Assembly (NCBI RefSeq): GCF_905200055.1
Contig: NZ_CAJKIS010000002.1
Location: 1-64,000, forward strand
Reading direction: 5' to 3'
DNA length: 64,000 nt
From: an uncultured Fusobacterium sp.
GTDB lineage: Bacteria; Fusobacteriota; Fusobacteriia; Fusobacteriales; Fusobacteriaceae
Positions within the stretch are counted from its first letter, which is position 1, and every line of letters starts with the position of its first letter. The notes beneath the pieces are model-generated. The model was not told the DNA's origin. It worked only from the letters and a program-made list of their open reading frames with translations, and did no database searches. This document shows positions 7,228-16,431 of this stretch, one piece after another. Both the position numbers and the translations under genes were made by a program.

Positions 7228-9423
7228 GTGAAAAAGCTAAAATATGCAATTTTTTTAAGTGTGTTAGCTGCATTTTTAATAAGTTATAGTATATTTAATT
7301 TTTATATAAAATGTAAAGAACTTGAATTTCAAGTAAAGAAAAATTATATAAAGACGCAGTCACAATTAACAACAGAACGAATTTCAAATAAGTACAATGA
7401 ACTTGTCAATTATTTAGAGAAAAAAGCTTTTGTTCTATATAAATTAGGGAAAAAAAATGCCACTGAAGATACAATAACATTAATTTTAAAAAATTCATAT
7501 AAATCTTTTTTTGATTATATAGGTGTTGTAGATATTAATGGTATTGGAATAGATTCACAAGAAAGAGAAGTAAATATAAAAGAAAGAAATTATTTTCAAA
7601 GATCCTTAAGAGGAGAAATTGTTATTACAGAGATTATAAACTCTATTATTACTAGAGGGAGAAGAGTGCAAATAATTTCTGTTCCAATAAGATCTAAGGA
7701 TAAAAAGGATATTATTGGTGTTTTATATGGTGTTTTGGAGGAAAAAACATTCTTTACAGCAATAAGTGATAAAGTTCCACCAGAAAATTATATACGTCTA
7801 ATAGATTCAGTAGGAAATTATATTTCATACTCCTTTGATGAAGTGAAAAAAATAGAAGCTTCCAATAATATATGGAAAGATCTTCCTAAATTAAAGTTTT
7901 TAAAAGGGAGTGAAGAGGAGATAAGAAAAAATGTTTCTCAAGGTAAAAATGGCTATTTTTTTTATGAAGGAGATAGAAAAAAGCTTGTATACTATGAACC
8001 TATTGGAATAAATGGTATGTATATTTTTTATGTTATCTATAATGATTATTTAAATAATATAAAAAATGATATTTTGAAGATCTCTTTCAAATTTTCGTTA
8101 TTTATGGTTTTAGGAATTACTACCGCATTTATTGCTTTTATATTATATAGAAATGAAAAAGTTAAAGAATTAAATAGGTCGTATGAGAAAATTAAAAATC
8201 AACAGAAAATTTTAAAGATAGCATTATCCCATTCAAAAATAGTAGTTTTTCATTATGATATAAAATCTCAAACAATCAATGTAGAAAATACTCTATATTA
8301 TTCAGGAAATATGAATAAGTTTTTAATAGATGAATTTATAGAGAAATTTATTTGTGAAGATTCTCAAGAAAATTTTAGAAATCTTTTAGTAAAAATTCAA
8401 AGATCTGAAATAGCAGAAGAAACTTTAAAAATAAAAAATGGAAGTACTTTTGAATGGGTACAAATTGATATGAAAAATATGTATGATAGAAAAAATAATA
8501 TTTCAGATACAATTGGTATTGTATCTGATGTTGGAAAACTAAAAGAAAAAGATAGACTTTTAAAGCAAGTACTTGAAATTCAGCAGTTTACAACACAGAA
8601 ATACTATTTTAATATAAAGGTAGATTTAAAAAGTGGAAAGATAGTTAGAATAAATGATTTAGAAAAATTAGAAAATATTGACTATATGAACTATATAAGA
8701 ATTCATATTTTGTCAAAAGTAATAGAAAATTTTTTTGAACTACAAAGAATATTCTCTTTGAAAAATATTAGAGAAAATTATAGTGAAGGGCGAAAAATGC
8801 CAGATACTATTTTTGCTATAAAAAAATTAAAAAAGGTTATTTGGTTATCAGCAAAATTTAGCTTTAAAAAAGAAGATGACAAAGATTTTGCTATAATTTT
8901 TTTAGAGGAGAAATCAAAGGAGATTCAACTTAGTGAAAGGGCTGAAAAAGATAGCTTAACAAAACTATATAATAGAGCTACTATTGTTGAAAAAATAGAG
9001 GATATTTTAAAAAATAAAGAGACTATTTCTTCAAAATATATTTTTGGAATTTTAGATTTAGACAATTTTAAACAAATAAATGATAGATTTGGGCATAATT
9101 ATGGTGATGAAGTTTTAATAGAAACTGCTAAAATTTTAAAAAATAATAGTATTTTACGTGGATTTTGGGGGAGATTAGGAGGAGATGAATTTATTTTCTT
9201 TTTCTTTAAAAGTAAAAATATTAACTTAGATAGATTTTTTTCTTTGCTTGTTAAAAAGTTAAATAGAGAATATGAAAAATTTGGAGAAAAAATTAAAGTA
9301 TCAGCTTCAATAGGGGTTACTGAAAATTTTGAAGGGGATACTTTTGAAGATTTATATATAAGAGCAGATAAAATGCTTTATGAAGTGAAGTTTTCTGATA
9401 AAAATAATTATAAGTTTTATTAG
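7228..9423 (+). CDS. Membrane diguanylate cyclase with extracytoplasmic Cache-type sensor
   Basis: The 731-residue protein has a TM helix at about 5-25, an extracytoplasmic sensor of about 260 residues with Cache features (FFDYIGVVDINGIGIDS, EREVNIKERNYFQRSLRGE), a second TM at about 290-310, a coiled coil, a PAS-like region and a C-terminal GGDEF domain. The active motif GGDEF is at 651-655, with LDLDNFKQINDRFGHNYGD before it. The inhibitory RxxD site is absent (RGFW at that position), so product inhibition is unlikely. GTG 7228 is chosen over TTG 7201 because GGGAGAGG (7216-7223) precedes it. It is expected to make c-di-GMP in response to a small ligand. It is flanked by terminators and stands alone. 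Confidence 0.85.
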   Translation: MKKLKYAIFLSVLAAFLISYSIFNFYIKCKELEFQVKKNYIKTQSQLTTERISNKYNELVNYLEKKAFVLYKLGKKNATEDTITLILKNSYKSFFDYIGVVDINGIGIDSQEREVNIKERNYFQRSLRGEIVITEIINSIITRGRRVQIISVPIRSKDKKDIIGVLYGVLEEKTFFTAISDKVPPENYIRLIDSVGNYISYSFDEVKKIEASNNIWKDLPKLKFLKGSEEEIRKNVSQGKNGYFFYEGDRKKLVYYEPIGINGMYIFYVIYNDYLNNIKNDILKISFKFSLFMVLGITTAFIAFILYRNEKVKELNRSYEKIKNQQKILKIALSHSKIVVFHYDIKSQTINVENTLYYSGNMNKFLIDEFIEKFICEDSQENFRNLLVKIQRSEIAEETLKIKNGSTFEWVQIDMKNMYDRKNNISDTIGIVSDVGKLKEKDRLLKQVLEIQQFTTQKYYFNIKVDLKSGKIVRINDLEKLENIDYMNYIRIHILSKVIENFFELQRIFSLKNIRENYSEGRKMPDTIFAIKKLKKVIWLSAKFSFKKEDDKDFAIIFLEEKSKEIQLSERAEKDSLTKLYNRATIVEKIEDILKNKETISSKYIFGILDLDNFKQINDRFGHNYGDEVLIETAKILKNNSILRGFWGRLGGDEFIFFFFKSKNINLDRFFSLLVKKLNREYEKFGEKIKVSASIGVTENFEGDTFEDLYIRADKMLYEVKFSDKNNYKFY

Positions 9424-9432
9424 AAATAAATT

Positions 9433-9479
9433 AATGGTGTAATTAGATAATCTTAAATTATCAGATTACACCATTTTTA
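9433..9479. terminator. Bidirectional terminator between convergent genes
   Basis: AATGGTGTAATTAGATAAT pairs with ATTATCAGATTACACCATT with one mismatch. T runs follow on both strands, serving the GGDEF gene (plus) and the YhcH gene (minus). Confidence 0.85.
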
Positions 9480-9506
9480 TTTACACTAAATATACTAAAA
9501 AGTTTT

Positions 9507-9962
9507 TTAGAATTTTATTTTATAAACAACTTTTTTTATTTTTTCAGTATCTCCAGATTTTAAGCAAGGCATATGAGGTTCTTCAGGGAAGAAAAGGATA
9601 AATCTATCAGCTTTCATTGTATAAGTAAGTTCAATATCTCCATTTAGTGCTTGAAAATCTTTTTCTGGGCTAAATTCATTTTTAGCAGTTGTATTTTCTA
9701 AAGCAGCATAACCAAATTTTTCTTCTCCATCTATAATAAGTTGAATATCAATATATTGTTTGTGAATTTCAAAAGCTGTATCTTCTACATTTTTAGGAAT
9801 TACATTTTCTTGGACATTGAAGAAAACTTCTTTTCCATCAATATTAGTAACTCCAGCAGGAGCTGTTAAATATTCTCCTTTAATAATACTATCAATAGCT
9901 TTGTCAAGATTAGCAGATATTCCTTTATAGTTTTTAATGTTTTTTAAAGTATCAAAAATCAT
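9507..9962 (-). CDS. YhcH/YjgK/YiaL family protein (EbgC/NanQ/TabA-like)
   Basis: The 151-residue protein is full length for this cupin-like family, with EIHKQYIDIQLIIDGEEKFGYA, FSPEKDF and the metal-binding region PEEPHMPC. Characterised members act on sugar anomers or assist sialate metabolism (NanQ), and TabA affects biofilms; the substrate here cannot be inferred. The start has a perfect GGAGG. It overlaps the FUSC gene by four bases (ATGA), so the pair is an operon on the minus strand. Confidence 0.85.
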   Translation of the reverse strand: MIFDTLKNIKNYKGISANLDKAIDSIIKGEYLTAPAGVTNIDGKEVFFNVQENVIPKNVEDTAFEIHKQYIDIQLIIDGEEKFGYAALENTTAKNEFSPEKDFQALNGDIELTYTMKADRFILFFPEEPHMPCLKSGDTEKIKKVVYKIKF

Positions 9963-11008
9963 TTTTTCCTCCTAGATAAATTATTAAATTTTGTTTTCTC
10001 TAATTTTACACCTTTAAGTTTATATTTTTCAACTATTTTATTAAAAAGAAATGAAAATATTATTATTGTAATGATTCCCATAGCTGTTCCATAAACTCTA
10101 TTTGTATAGTAGATCATAGGTGTTAGCCCAGGTCTTTTCATATTTACCATAATAAACATAAATACAATTCCTCCTAAAGAAGCAGGAACCTTTACAAATA
10201 TTTCTGTAATAATTATAACTAAAATAATTCCTACACTGCACCAAAATGTACCTTGAAATCCTGAAAAATATAGAATAAAAGCTATTATTCCACCAAAGAC
10301 AGTACTTAAAAATCTCTCTTTAGTTCTTAGCAGAAGTTCAGACCATTCAAGTCTGAAAGGAACAACAATAGCTAAGGCACAATAATATAAAGTATAGTTT
10401 GTAATATATGCAGGATCAAAAAAGTGATTTACAAACTTAACTAAAAAAAGTCCTAAGATTACAGCAAGTCCAGGTTCTAATCCCTTTAAAAATAGTTTTT
10501 TTAAATCTCCTTTTGGGGTAGGTAGTACTTTCTTTTTCATCTCTTCTTTATTAAAGAAATAGTTATATAAAGTGATAACAATAGAAATAGCTGCTACTCC
10601 AGCAAAAGTTCCAATAACTCTTTCCAAAAGATAATTAATAGGTGTTTTATCGGGGTCAACATTTAGCATAATATATGTAAATGCGATACAACCTACAGCA
10701 GAAGGAACTTTAACTACTATTTCGTTAAAACAACAAACAAGACACAAGCCAAAAACATACATAACAAGATTTTCTTGGAAACCGAGCATACATATGATAC
10801 AAGCAATAGTTCCACCAAAAACAGTAGTTATAACTCTATCGTAAGCTTGTTTTCTTGTCTTTGAATCGTTTAGGTCAGAAACATTTAAAGCTCCAATACC
10901 AGCATAAAAGTGAGATAAGTTAAAAAAATTACATACTTGAATTGAGATAGCTACAGCAATAGCTACAAGAAATGATCGTTTTAAGATATTAATATTTTTT
11001 TCCTTCAT
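9959..11008 (-). CDS. FUSC/aromatic acid exporter family membrane protein
   Basis: The 349-residue protein is built of two similar halves, each with about five TM segments: FYAGIGALNVSDLNDSKTRKQ, then a GG-TIACIICMLG segment, and in the second half VVPFRLEWSELLLRTKERFL with GGIIAFILYFSG. This matches FUSC_2/ArAE_1 permeases (fusaric-acid-resistance-like, PET family) without the large cytoplasmic domain seen in YhfK. It is probably an efflux or permeability protein with unknown substrate. GGAGA precedes the ATG. It is the first gene of the two-gene minus-strand operon and diverges from the secretion operon at 11.2 kb. Confidence 0.75.
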   Translation of the reverse strand: MKEKNINILKRSFLVAIAVAISIQVCNFFNLSHFYAGIGALNVSDLNDSKTRKQAYDRVITTVFGGTIACIICMLGFQENLVMYVFGLCLVCCFNEIVVKVPSAVGCIAFTYIMLNVDPDKTPINYLLERVIGTFAGVAAISIVITLYNYFFNKEEMKKKVLPTPKGDLKKLFLKGLEPGLAVILGLFLVKFVNHFFDPAYITNYTLYYCALAIVVPFRLEWSELLLRTKERFLSTVFGGIIAFILYFSGFQGTFWCSVGIILVIIITEIFVKVPASLGGIVFMFIMVNMKRPGLTPMIYYTNRVYGTAMGIITIIIFSFLFNKIVEKYKLKGVKLEKTKFNNLSRRKK

Positions 11009-11233
11009 CTTTTCTCCAAAGTTTTAAAATAGTTGTAGTTAAATTTATTTTAACATTATAATTACTTTTCTGCTAGTTAAAATATATAAAAATAAAAATT
11101 GTATAGCTCTTTAAAATTTGAAAGTATAAATTTGTTTTTTGAAACTCTTTTTAATCAAAAGAAAACATAGTATCATATATTAAAAGGTATCTAAAAATAT
11201 AGAAAAGAGATAGTTATTGTTAGAAGAGGAGAT

Positions 11234-11782
11234 ATGAAAAAAAACAAAGGTTTTTCTTATATAGAAATTATTGTAACAATCACATTAATATTAGGAATAA
11301 GTTATTTAAGTATCTTCTATTATACCAAACTTCAAGAAAAGAGAGATATTCAAAAGGCAAAAACTCTTATTTTAAATGTTTTTTCTGAATATACAGCAAA
11401 GGCTTTTGATAAAGAAGATGATTTCCAAATAAAAATAGAACATTTTCAAAAGAAAATAATAGTATCTGACTATTGGAAAGAAAAAGAACAAATATTCTTG
11501 CCTAAGAAATTAAGATATTCATCAGTTTTTAACAATGAAAAAGTAGAGAAATTAGAAGTAAGAATAACAGAACATGGAAATATAACCCCATCATTTAGTA
11601 TTTATATTTTTGGCTATGATGATATTGTTAAGTATAGGATCTCTTTTTATGGTTTTGATAAAATTAGATTTATGAAAATAAATGTATATAAAAATCTTAG
11701 TGATAGGAGATGGACTTATAAAAATTTGATGATATATCATAAAAAATTTAATCCTAATAGTAGTAAATGGAGGATAGAATAA
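11234..11782 (+). CDS. Type II secretion/type IV pilus-like pseudopilin (GspH-like)
   Basis: The 182-residue protein begins with a class III prepilin leader: basic MKKNKG, then FSYIE, where cleavage after Gly would leave N-methyl-Phe and the conserved Glu+5, then a hydrophobic helix to about residue 28. The rest is a predicted soluble periplasmic domain without recognisable motifs. It is the first gene of the operon that runs to 20643, with ribosome binding site AGAGGAG. Position and size suggest a minor pseudopilin. Confidence 0.8.
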   Translation: MKKNKGFSYIEIIVTITLILGISYLSIFYYTKLQEKRDIQKAKTLILNVFSEYTAKAFDKEDDFQIKIEHFQKKIIVSDYWKEKEQIFLPKKLRYSSVFNNEKVEKLEVRITEHGNITPSFSIYIFGYDDIVKYRISFYGFDKIRFMKINVYKNLSDRRWTYKNLMIYHKKFNPNSSKWRIE

Positions 11783-11974
11783 ATGAAAAAAGTATTAATT
11801 TTAATTCTATTGGCTATATTTCTTTCAAAAATAATTTTTAGTGAGGTTATTATTAAGGAGAAAGAGTTGATAAAAGTAAAAATAGTGATAGGTGCTATTA
11901 CTTATTATCGTTATATTCAACTATCCAGTCCAAATTCTTTAGATAGTTTTAAAATAATTAAAAGAGAGGAATAA
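11783..11974 (+). CDS. Small exported protein of the secretion operon, unknown
   Basis: The protein has 63 residues: a signal sequence (about 1-20, KKVLILILLAIFLSKIIFS), then about 40 beta-prone polar residues. It starts directly after the preceding stop, with AGGA inside the upstream gene, and ends 2 bases before the ATPase gene, so it is clearly part of the operon. I recognise no family. It could be a lipid-free periplasmic accessory replacing GspC/PilP, which I do not see in the operon, but that is speculation. Confidence 0.6.
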   Translation: MKKVLILILLAIFLSKIIFSEVIIKEKELIKVKIVIGAITYYRYIQLSSPNSLDSFKIIKREE

Positions 11975-11976
11975 TT

Positions 11977-13272
11977 ATGGTAAAAACATTTAAAAGTAAG
12001 AATTTAGAAAATAATAATTTAGATATAGAAACTCTTTTTAAAGAGGTAGAAAAAAGTTACAGTACAGAAAATATTAAATATTTAAAAAAAAGAGATAGTT
12101 TTTTAAGAGAGGAAAATTCAGTTGTTGCAAAAATAGTTAATACAATTTTAAGAAGAGCTATTGAGGAGAAAGCTAGTGATATTCATATAGAATCTTATAG
12201 GGAATACATTAGAATTAGATATAGAATTGATGGAGTATTAATTGAAATAGGGAAAATAAAAGGGATTGAATTTTTACAATATATAATTTCTAGAATAAAA
12301 ATAATTGCAGATTTAGATATAGTTGAAAGAAGAATGCCACAAGATGGAAGATTTGAAATAAATATTCAAGATAAAAAAATAGATTTTAGAGTATCTATAA
12401 TTCCAACAATTAATGGAGAAAAATGTGTAATAAGAATATTAAATCAAAATATTATTGATTTAGATATAGAAAAATTAGATATTGATAAATCAGACTTAGA
12501 AAAAATACTTTTTCAATTAAACAAAAGAAATGGAATGCTTTTAATTAGTGGACCAACAGGTTCAGGGAAAACAAGCACTTTATATAGCATTCTAAAGAGA
12601 TTAAATACAGGACATGAGAATATATTAACTGTTGAAGATCCTGTTGAATATGAGATAGCAGGAATAAATCAAGTACAGAGTAAAAATGAGATTGGAAGAA
12701 CTTTTGCAGTAATGTTAAGAGCTTATTTAAGACAGGATCCAGATATTTTAATGGTAGGAGAGATTAGGGATTATGAAACAGCAGAGATAGCAGTTAAAGC
12801 TTCAATAACAGGACATATGGTTTTATCTACAATTCATACCAATAATTCAGTTGGAGGAATAGATAGATTGATAGATATAGGTATTCCAGCTTATATGATT
12901 TCAGCCTCTCTTTCGGGGATTATTTCACAAAGATTAGTAAGAAGACTTTGTTCAGATTGTAAAATAAAAGATGAGTACTGGAAAGAGAAAATAAAAATTT
13001 TAGGTTATGATTTAGAAAACTATAAAAATATAGAATTTTATACAGAAAAAGGTTGTCCTAAATGTAATCATACTGGTTATAGAGGAAGAATAGGAATCTT
13101 TGAAGTATTTATTCCTGATATAGAGATAAAAAATATGATAAATAAAGAAATTTCATCATTAGAGATAGAAAAAGTTGCTTTAAAAAAAGGGATGAAAAAA
13201 TTATTAGAAGATGGAATAAAAAAAGCAGAAGAGGGAATTACATCTCTAAATGAGTTATTGAGGCAATATTGA
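11977..13272 (+). CDS. gspE: Secretion/pilus assembly ATPase (GspE/PilB family)
   Basis: The 431-residue cytoplasmic ATPase has Walker A GPTGSGKTS at about 192-200, Asp box (LTVEDPVEYE), Walker B (DPDILMVGEIRD), His box (GHMVLSTIHTNNS) and a four-Cys zinc module (CSDC...CPKC at about 326-368). The N2 domain with ASDIHIE is present; the N1 domain is very short, shorter than in typical GspE/PilB of 500-570 residues. It should power pseudopilus assembly through the GspF platform encoded next. Its stop codon overlaps the gspF start by one base (TGATG). Confidence 0.92.
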   Translation: MVKTFKSKNLENNNLDIETLFKEVEKSYSTENIKYLKKRDSFLREENSVVAKIVNTILRRAIEEKASDIHIESYREYIRIRYRIDGVLIEIGKIKGIEFLQYIISRIKIIADLDIVERRMPQDGRFEINIQDKKIDFRVSIIPTINGEKCVIRILNQNIIDLDIEKLDIDKSDLEKILFQLNKRNGMLLISGPTGSGKTSTLYSILKRLNTGHENILTVEDPVEYEIAGINQVQSKNEIGRTFAVMLRAYLRQDPDILMVGEIRDYETAEIAVKASITGHMVLSTIHTNNSVGGIDRLIDIGIPAYMISASLSGIISQRLVRRLCSDCKIKDEYWKEKIKILGYDLENYKNIEFYTEKGCPKCNHTGYRGRIGIFEVFIPDIEIKNMINKEISSLEIEKVALKKGMKKLLEDGIKKAEEGITSLNELLRQY

Positions 13273-14450
13273 TGAAAAAATATAAATATGTAGGATATGA
13301 TAGATATGGAAATATAAAATATGGAACTTGTAGTGCTAGTGATGAAATAAAATTAAAAGAAATCTTAAAAAAAGAGAGAATCAGAATAAAAAAATTTTCA
13401 GAGATAACAACTAAAATAAAAATTTCCAAAGAAGAGATTTTGAATTTTACCAAAGAGATATTGATTATGTTAGATAGTGGAATTTCTGTCATAAAAATTT
13501 TGGAGATTCAAGAACAGCAGTATAAAGCTCCATTAAAAGATATACTTGGAGAATTAAAAAGAGATATTTTAAATGGAGATACTTTAGGAGAAGCGTTTAA
13601 GAAATATGAGGAAATTTTTGGAAGTTTTTATATAGGAATGATATTTTTAGGGGAAAGTTCTGGAAATTTAGATAAAAATCTTAGAAAGATTTGTGAGTAT
13701 TTAGAGTTGGAAATAAAAATAATAAAAAAAATAAAAGAAGTTATTTTTTATCCATGTATACTTTTGACATTTTCAATTTTAATTTTAACTTTTTTAATGA
13801 TATATATTTTTCCAAATTTTATAAAATTATTTGAAGAGAGTAAAAGAGAATTACCATTGCTTACTAGAATTTTAATAGGGGTAAGCAATAATTTTCATAT
13901 GATTATCTTATTTTTTATATGTATATTAATAATAATAATTTTTTTTATAAGATATATAAAAAAAGATAGAGTTTTAAAAGAAAAATATGATGGGATTTTA
14001 TTAAAAGTTCCAATAATAAAAAGTTTTATAATAGGAAATTTTATTATACGGTTCTCAAAAAATATATCAATTATGCTATCTTCAGGAATAGTGATAATGG
14101 ATATATTAAAATTATTAAAAAATTTTTTTGAAAATATAGTTATAAAGAGAGAACTTGAGATAATAGAGGAACTTTTATTTGAGGGGAAACAATTAAGTGA
14201 AGGGCTTAAAAAAAATAATTTATTCCCTCAAAAATATATAAAATTGGTAATAGTTGGAGAAAAAAGTGGTGAACTTTCAAAAGTTTTTGAGCAGATAGCA
14301 AAACTTGAAGAGGAAAGGATTGAAAGAGATATAAAAAAACTTCTTACATTGGTAGAGCCTATTTTGATAATAATTTTAGGATTAATTTTGAGCATAATAA
14401 TTATAGCAATATATTTGCCTATTTTTAATATGTCAAATTTAATAGATTAA
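13272..14450 (+). CDS. gspF: Inner-membrane platform protein (GspF/PilC family)
   Basis: The 392-residue protein has two T2SSF domains: residues about 45-170 with LIMLDSGISVIKILE and FIGMIFLGESSGNLDKNL-like motifs, and about 245-370 with ISIMLSSGIVIMDILKLL and LVIVGEKSGELSK. TM segments lie at about 155-180, 205-225 and 365-388. ATG 13272 overlaps the ATPase stop. The protein anchors the ATPase and is thought to rotate to add pilin subunits. Confidence 0.92.
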   Translation: MKKYKYVGYDRYGNIKYGTCSASDEIKLKEILKKERIRIKKFSEITTKIKISKEEILNFTKEILIMLDSGISVIKILEIQEQQYKAPLKDILGELKRDILNGDTLGEAFKKYEEIFGSFYIGMIFLGESSGNLDKNLRKICEYLELEIKIIKKIKEVIFYPCILLTFSILILTFLMIYIFPNFIKLFEESKRELPLLTRILIGVSNNFHMIILFFICILIIIIFFIRYIKKDRVLKEKYDGILLKVPIIKSFIIGNFIIRFSKNISIMLSSGIVIMDILKLLKNFFENIVIKRELEIIEELLFEGKQLSEGLKKNNLFPQKYIKLVIVGEKSGELSKVFEQIAKLEEERIERDIKKLLTLVEPILIIILGLILSIIIIAIYLPIFNMSNLID

Positions 14451-14470
14451 AAAAAGTGGAGGTAAAGGAT

Positions 14471-14965
14471 ATGAAAAATGGAGGATTTTCATTAATTGAA
14501 ATGGTGATTGCAGTGGCATTAGTAGGAGTTTTATCGACGATGGTAACTCCAAAAGTTAGGGAACAGTTAGCAAAGGGGAAAGATGCTAAAGCAGTAGCAA
14601 CATTAACAGCTTTAAGAACAGCATCAGAATTATATTATATTGAAAATGAAAAATCAGCATTAGAAGGAGCTGAAAATGATGAGAGCATAAAAAAAGCTGT
14701 AGAAAATTTGTTGCCATATTTAGATGCAAAAGCTGAATCTGAATTGAAGGATGGAAATGTAGAAATAGGTGGAAGTAGAAAAGGAGAAACAGAAGAGGAA
14801 GTAAAAAAAGCAGAGATAAAATATGGGGGAAAGGTAACATTTACATTTACAAATCCAATATTAGATTCAAAAATAAAAGGAGATGGAGTATATATTTGGT
14901 TTAAACCTATTGGAGAGATAGGGGAATATGATACAGCAGGAAAGAAAAAATGGATTGAATATTAG
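14471..14965 (+). CDS. gspG: Major pseudopilin (GspG-like)
   Basis: The 164-residue prepilin has the class III signal MKNGG/FSLIEMVIAVALVG; cleavage after Gly5 leaves Phe+1 and Glu+5. The soluble part carries a long alpha-1 helix (KGKDAKAVATLTALRTASEL) and ends with a loop-rich region like the GspG calcium loop. ATG 14471 is chosen because GTGGAGGT (14456-14463) is its ribosome binding site; GTG 14456 overlaps that site. It lies directly after gspF, as in other type II systems. Confidence 0.88.
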   Translation: MKNGGFSLIEMVIAVALVGVLSTMVTPKVREQLAKGKDAKAVATLTALRTASELYYIENEKSALEGAENDESIKKAVENLLPYLDAKAESELKDGNVEIGGSRKGETEEEVKKAEIKYGGKVTFTFTNPILDSKIKGDGVYIWFKPIGEIGEYDTAGKKKWIEY

Positions 14966-14973
14966 GAGTAGTA

Positions 14974-15402
14974 ATGAAGATTATCTTGCTTATTTTAACA
15001 CTATTAATAATAAAAATAGATTTAAAAAAACTGTATATTCCTGATCTTTTAAATATTTTATTTTTATTAGCAACAATAGTTTATAAAGGAAATGATATTG
15101 AAAATAGTGTAATAGGAGCAGGGGTATACACCCTGCCTCTTATTATAATATATGGATATATTTCAGATATATTAAAAAAAGAAGTTATTGGTTTTGGTGA
15201 CATAAAATTTATGATAGGTACAGGTTATTTACTGGGATATACAGATTTTTATGATTTGTATTTTTTTTATCTCATAGCTTTTGTTTTAGGGGGAATATAT
15301 GGAGTATATTTATTGATAAAAAATAAAGATAAAGAGACAGAGATGCCATTTTCTCCTTTTTTAATTTTAGCTCTTTATATAATGATATGGAAAAAAATAT
15401 GA
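14974..15402 (+). CDS. Minimal prepilin peptidase (A24 family)
   Basis: The 142-residue membrane protein corresponds to only the peptidase half of PilD/GspO. It carries both catalytic aspartates: KIDLKKLYIPD near residue 16 and the GFGDIKFM motif near residue 75. The N-terminal cytoplasmic methylase domain with its CxxC pairs is missing, so it may cleave but not N-methylate the pseudopilins encoded around it. It overlaps the next gene by four bases (ATGA). Confidence 0.88.
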   Translation: MKIILLILTLLIIKIDLKKLYIPDLLNILFLLATIVYKGNDIENSVIGAGVYTLPLIIIYGYISDILKKEVIGFGDIKFMIGTGYLLGYTDFYDLYFFYLIAFVLGGIYGVYLLIKNKDKETEMPFSPFLILALYIMIWKKI

Positions 15403-15848
15403 AAAAAAGAGGATTTACACTTTTAGAAGTAGTTATTTCTATAGCTATTTTTCTTTTAACTATTATTCCAGCTATGGAGTTTAATAGAAAAATGTTAGAA
15501 ACTTATAGAAAATATTCTGCTATAGAAAATGGAATAAAAAATATAGAGATTTTAGAAAAACAAATTAGAAGCAAGGGGTATAAAAAATTAAATGAGTACA
15601 TAGGAGAGTATCATTATGAGTTATTAGAAGATAGTTTTTCAGTAGAGGGAAGTGGTATTTTAAATGGATTAAATTTTCTATTTTTAGGGAGAAAAGGAGA
15701 TAGAATATTAGTAAAAATAGAGAGAATAAAAAATATATCAACTGTTGAAGAAAAAAGTGTTTTAAGTTTAAAAATTGAGTATAGGACAAAATATAAAAAT
15801 TTTAAAGTTATGAGATTAATAAGTGAACTAGAGGAATATTATGAATAA
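15399..15848 (+). CDS. Minor pseudopilin (GspI-like)
   Basis: The 149-residue protein has the prepilin signal MKKRG/FTLLEVVISIAIFLLT. It follows the prepilin peptidase with an ATGA overlap, so ATG 15399 is preferred over ATG 15387. The soluble part shows no clear motif. Size and place before a GspJ-like gene suggest the GspI role in the pseudopilus tip. Confidence 0.8.
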   Translation: MKKRGFTLLEVVISIAIFLLTIIPAMEFNRKMLETYRKYSAIENGIKNIEILEKQIRSKGYKKLNEYIGEYHYELLEDSFSVEGSGILNGLNFLFLGRKGDRILVKIERIKNISTVEEKSVLSLKIEYRTKYKNFKVMRLISELEEYYE

Positions 15849-16431
15849 AAATAGAGGGGTGACAAGTTTAGAAATAGTAATATCTTTGGCTCTTATTGTA
15901 CTCTTCTTAACTTTGATTTTTCCAATTTTAAGATTAACTTTGAAAATGGAAAGGAGTTTTATTATTAGAGAAAGAGTAGAAAGAAATAGTGCTAGATTGA
16001 TAGAGATGTTAGAGCGAGAGATAGTAGACAGTAGCTTTGGAAATGAAATTTATGAGGGAAAAGAAAATTTAATTGATGGAAAGGGAGTATATCAGTTAGT
16101 AGGGATTCGTCCAACAATATTGGACAAAAAATTTTTTAGCAATATGAAAGAGAGAGGAAATGCTTTATTTTTAGAAATTCCATATGTAAAAAAAGAAAAA
16201 ATATATTCAAGATACTATTTTTATAGATTCAATGGAAATATGTTTATGATTTCTCAATGTAGCAATCAAGGAGGAAGAATATTTTTTGAAAGTGAAGATA
16301 TTGTATTTGAAAATATAGATGGATATTTTGAACAAGATAAAGATGGAATAAAAATAGTTATTAACATAAAAAAGAATATAAATTATATAAAGGAGTTGAA
16401 AGGGTATGCACTTAAAGGAAGAAAAATGTAG
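15841..16431 (+). CDS. Minor pseudopilin (GspJ-like)
   Basis: The 196-residue protein begins MNKNRG/VTSLEIVISLALIV. Position +1 is Val rather than Phe, and the Glu+5 equivalent is kept (VTSLE). The downstream helix LERNSARLIEMLEREI resembles the conserved start of GspJ/PilW proteins. It overlaps the preceding gene by 8 bases and the next by 26 bases. Confidence 0.78.
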   Translation: MNKNRGVTSLEIVISLALIVLFLTLIFPILRLTLKMERSFIIRERVERNSARLIEMLEREIVDSSFGNEIYEGKENLIDGKGVYQLVGIRPTILDKKFFSNMKERGNALFLEIPYVKKEKIYSRYYFYRFNGNMFMISQCSNQGGRIFFESEDIVFENIDGYFEQDKDGIKIVINIKKNINYIKELKGYALKGRKM

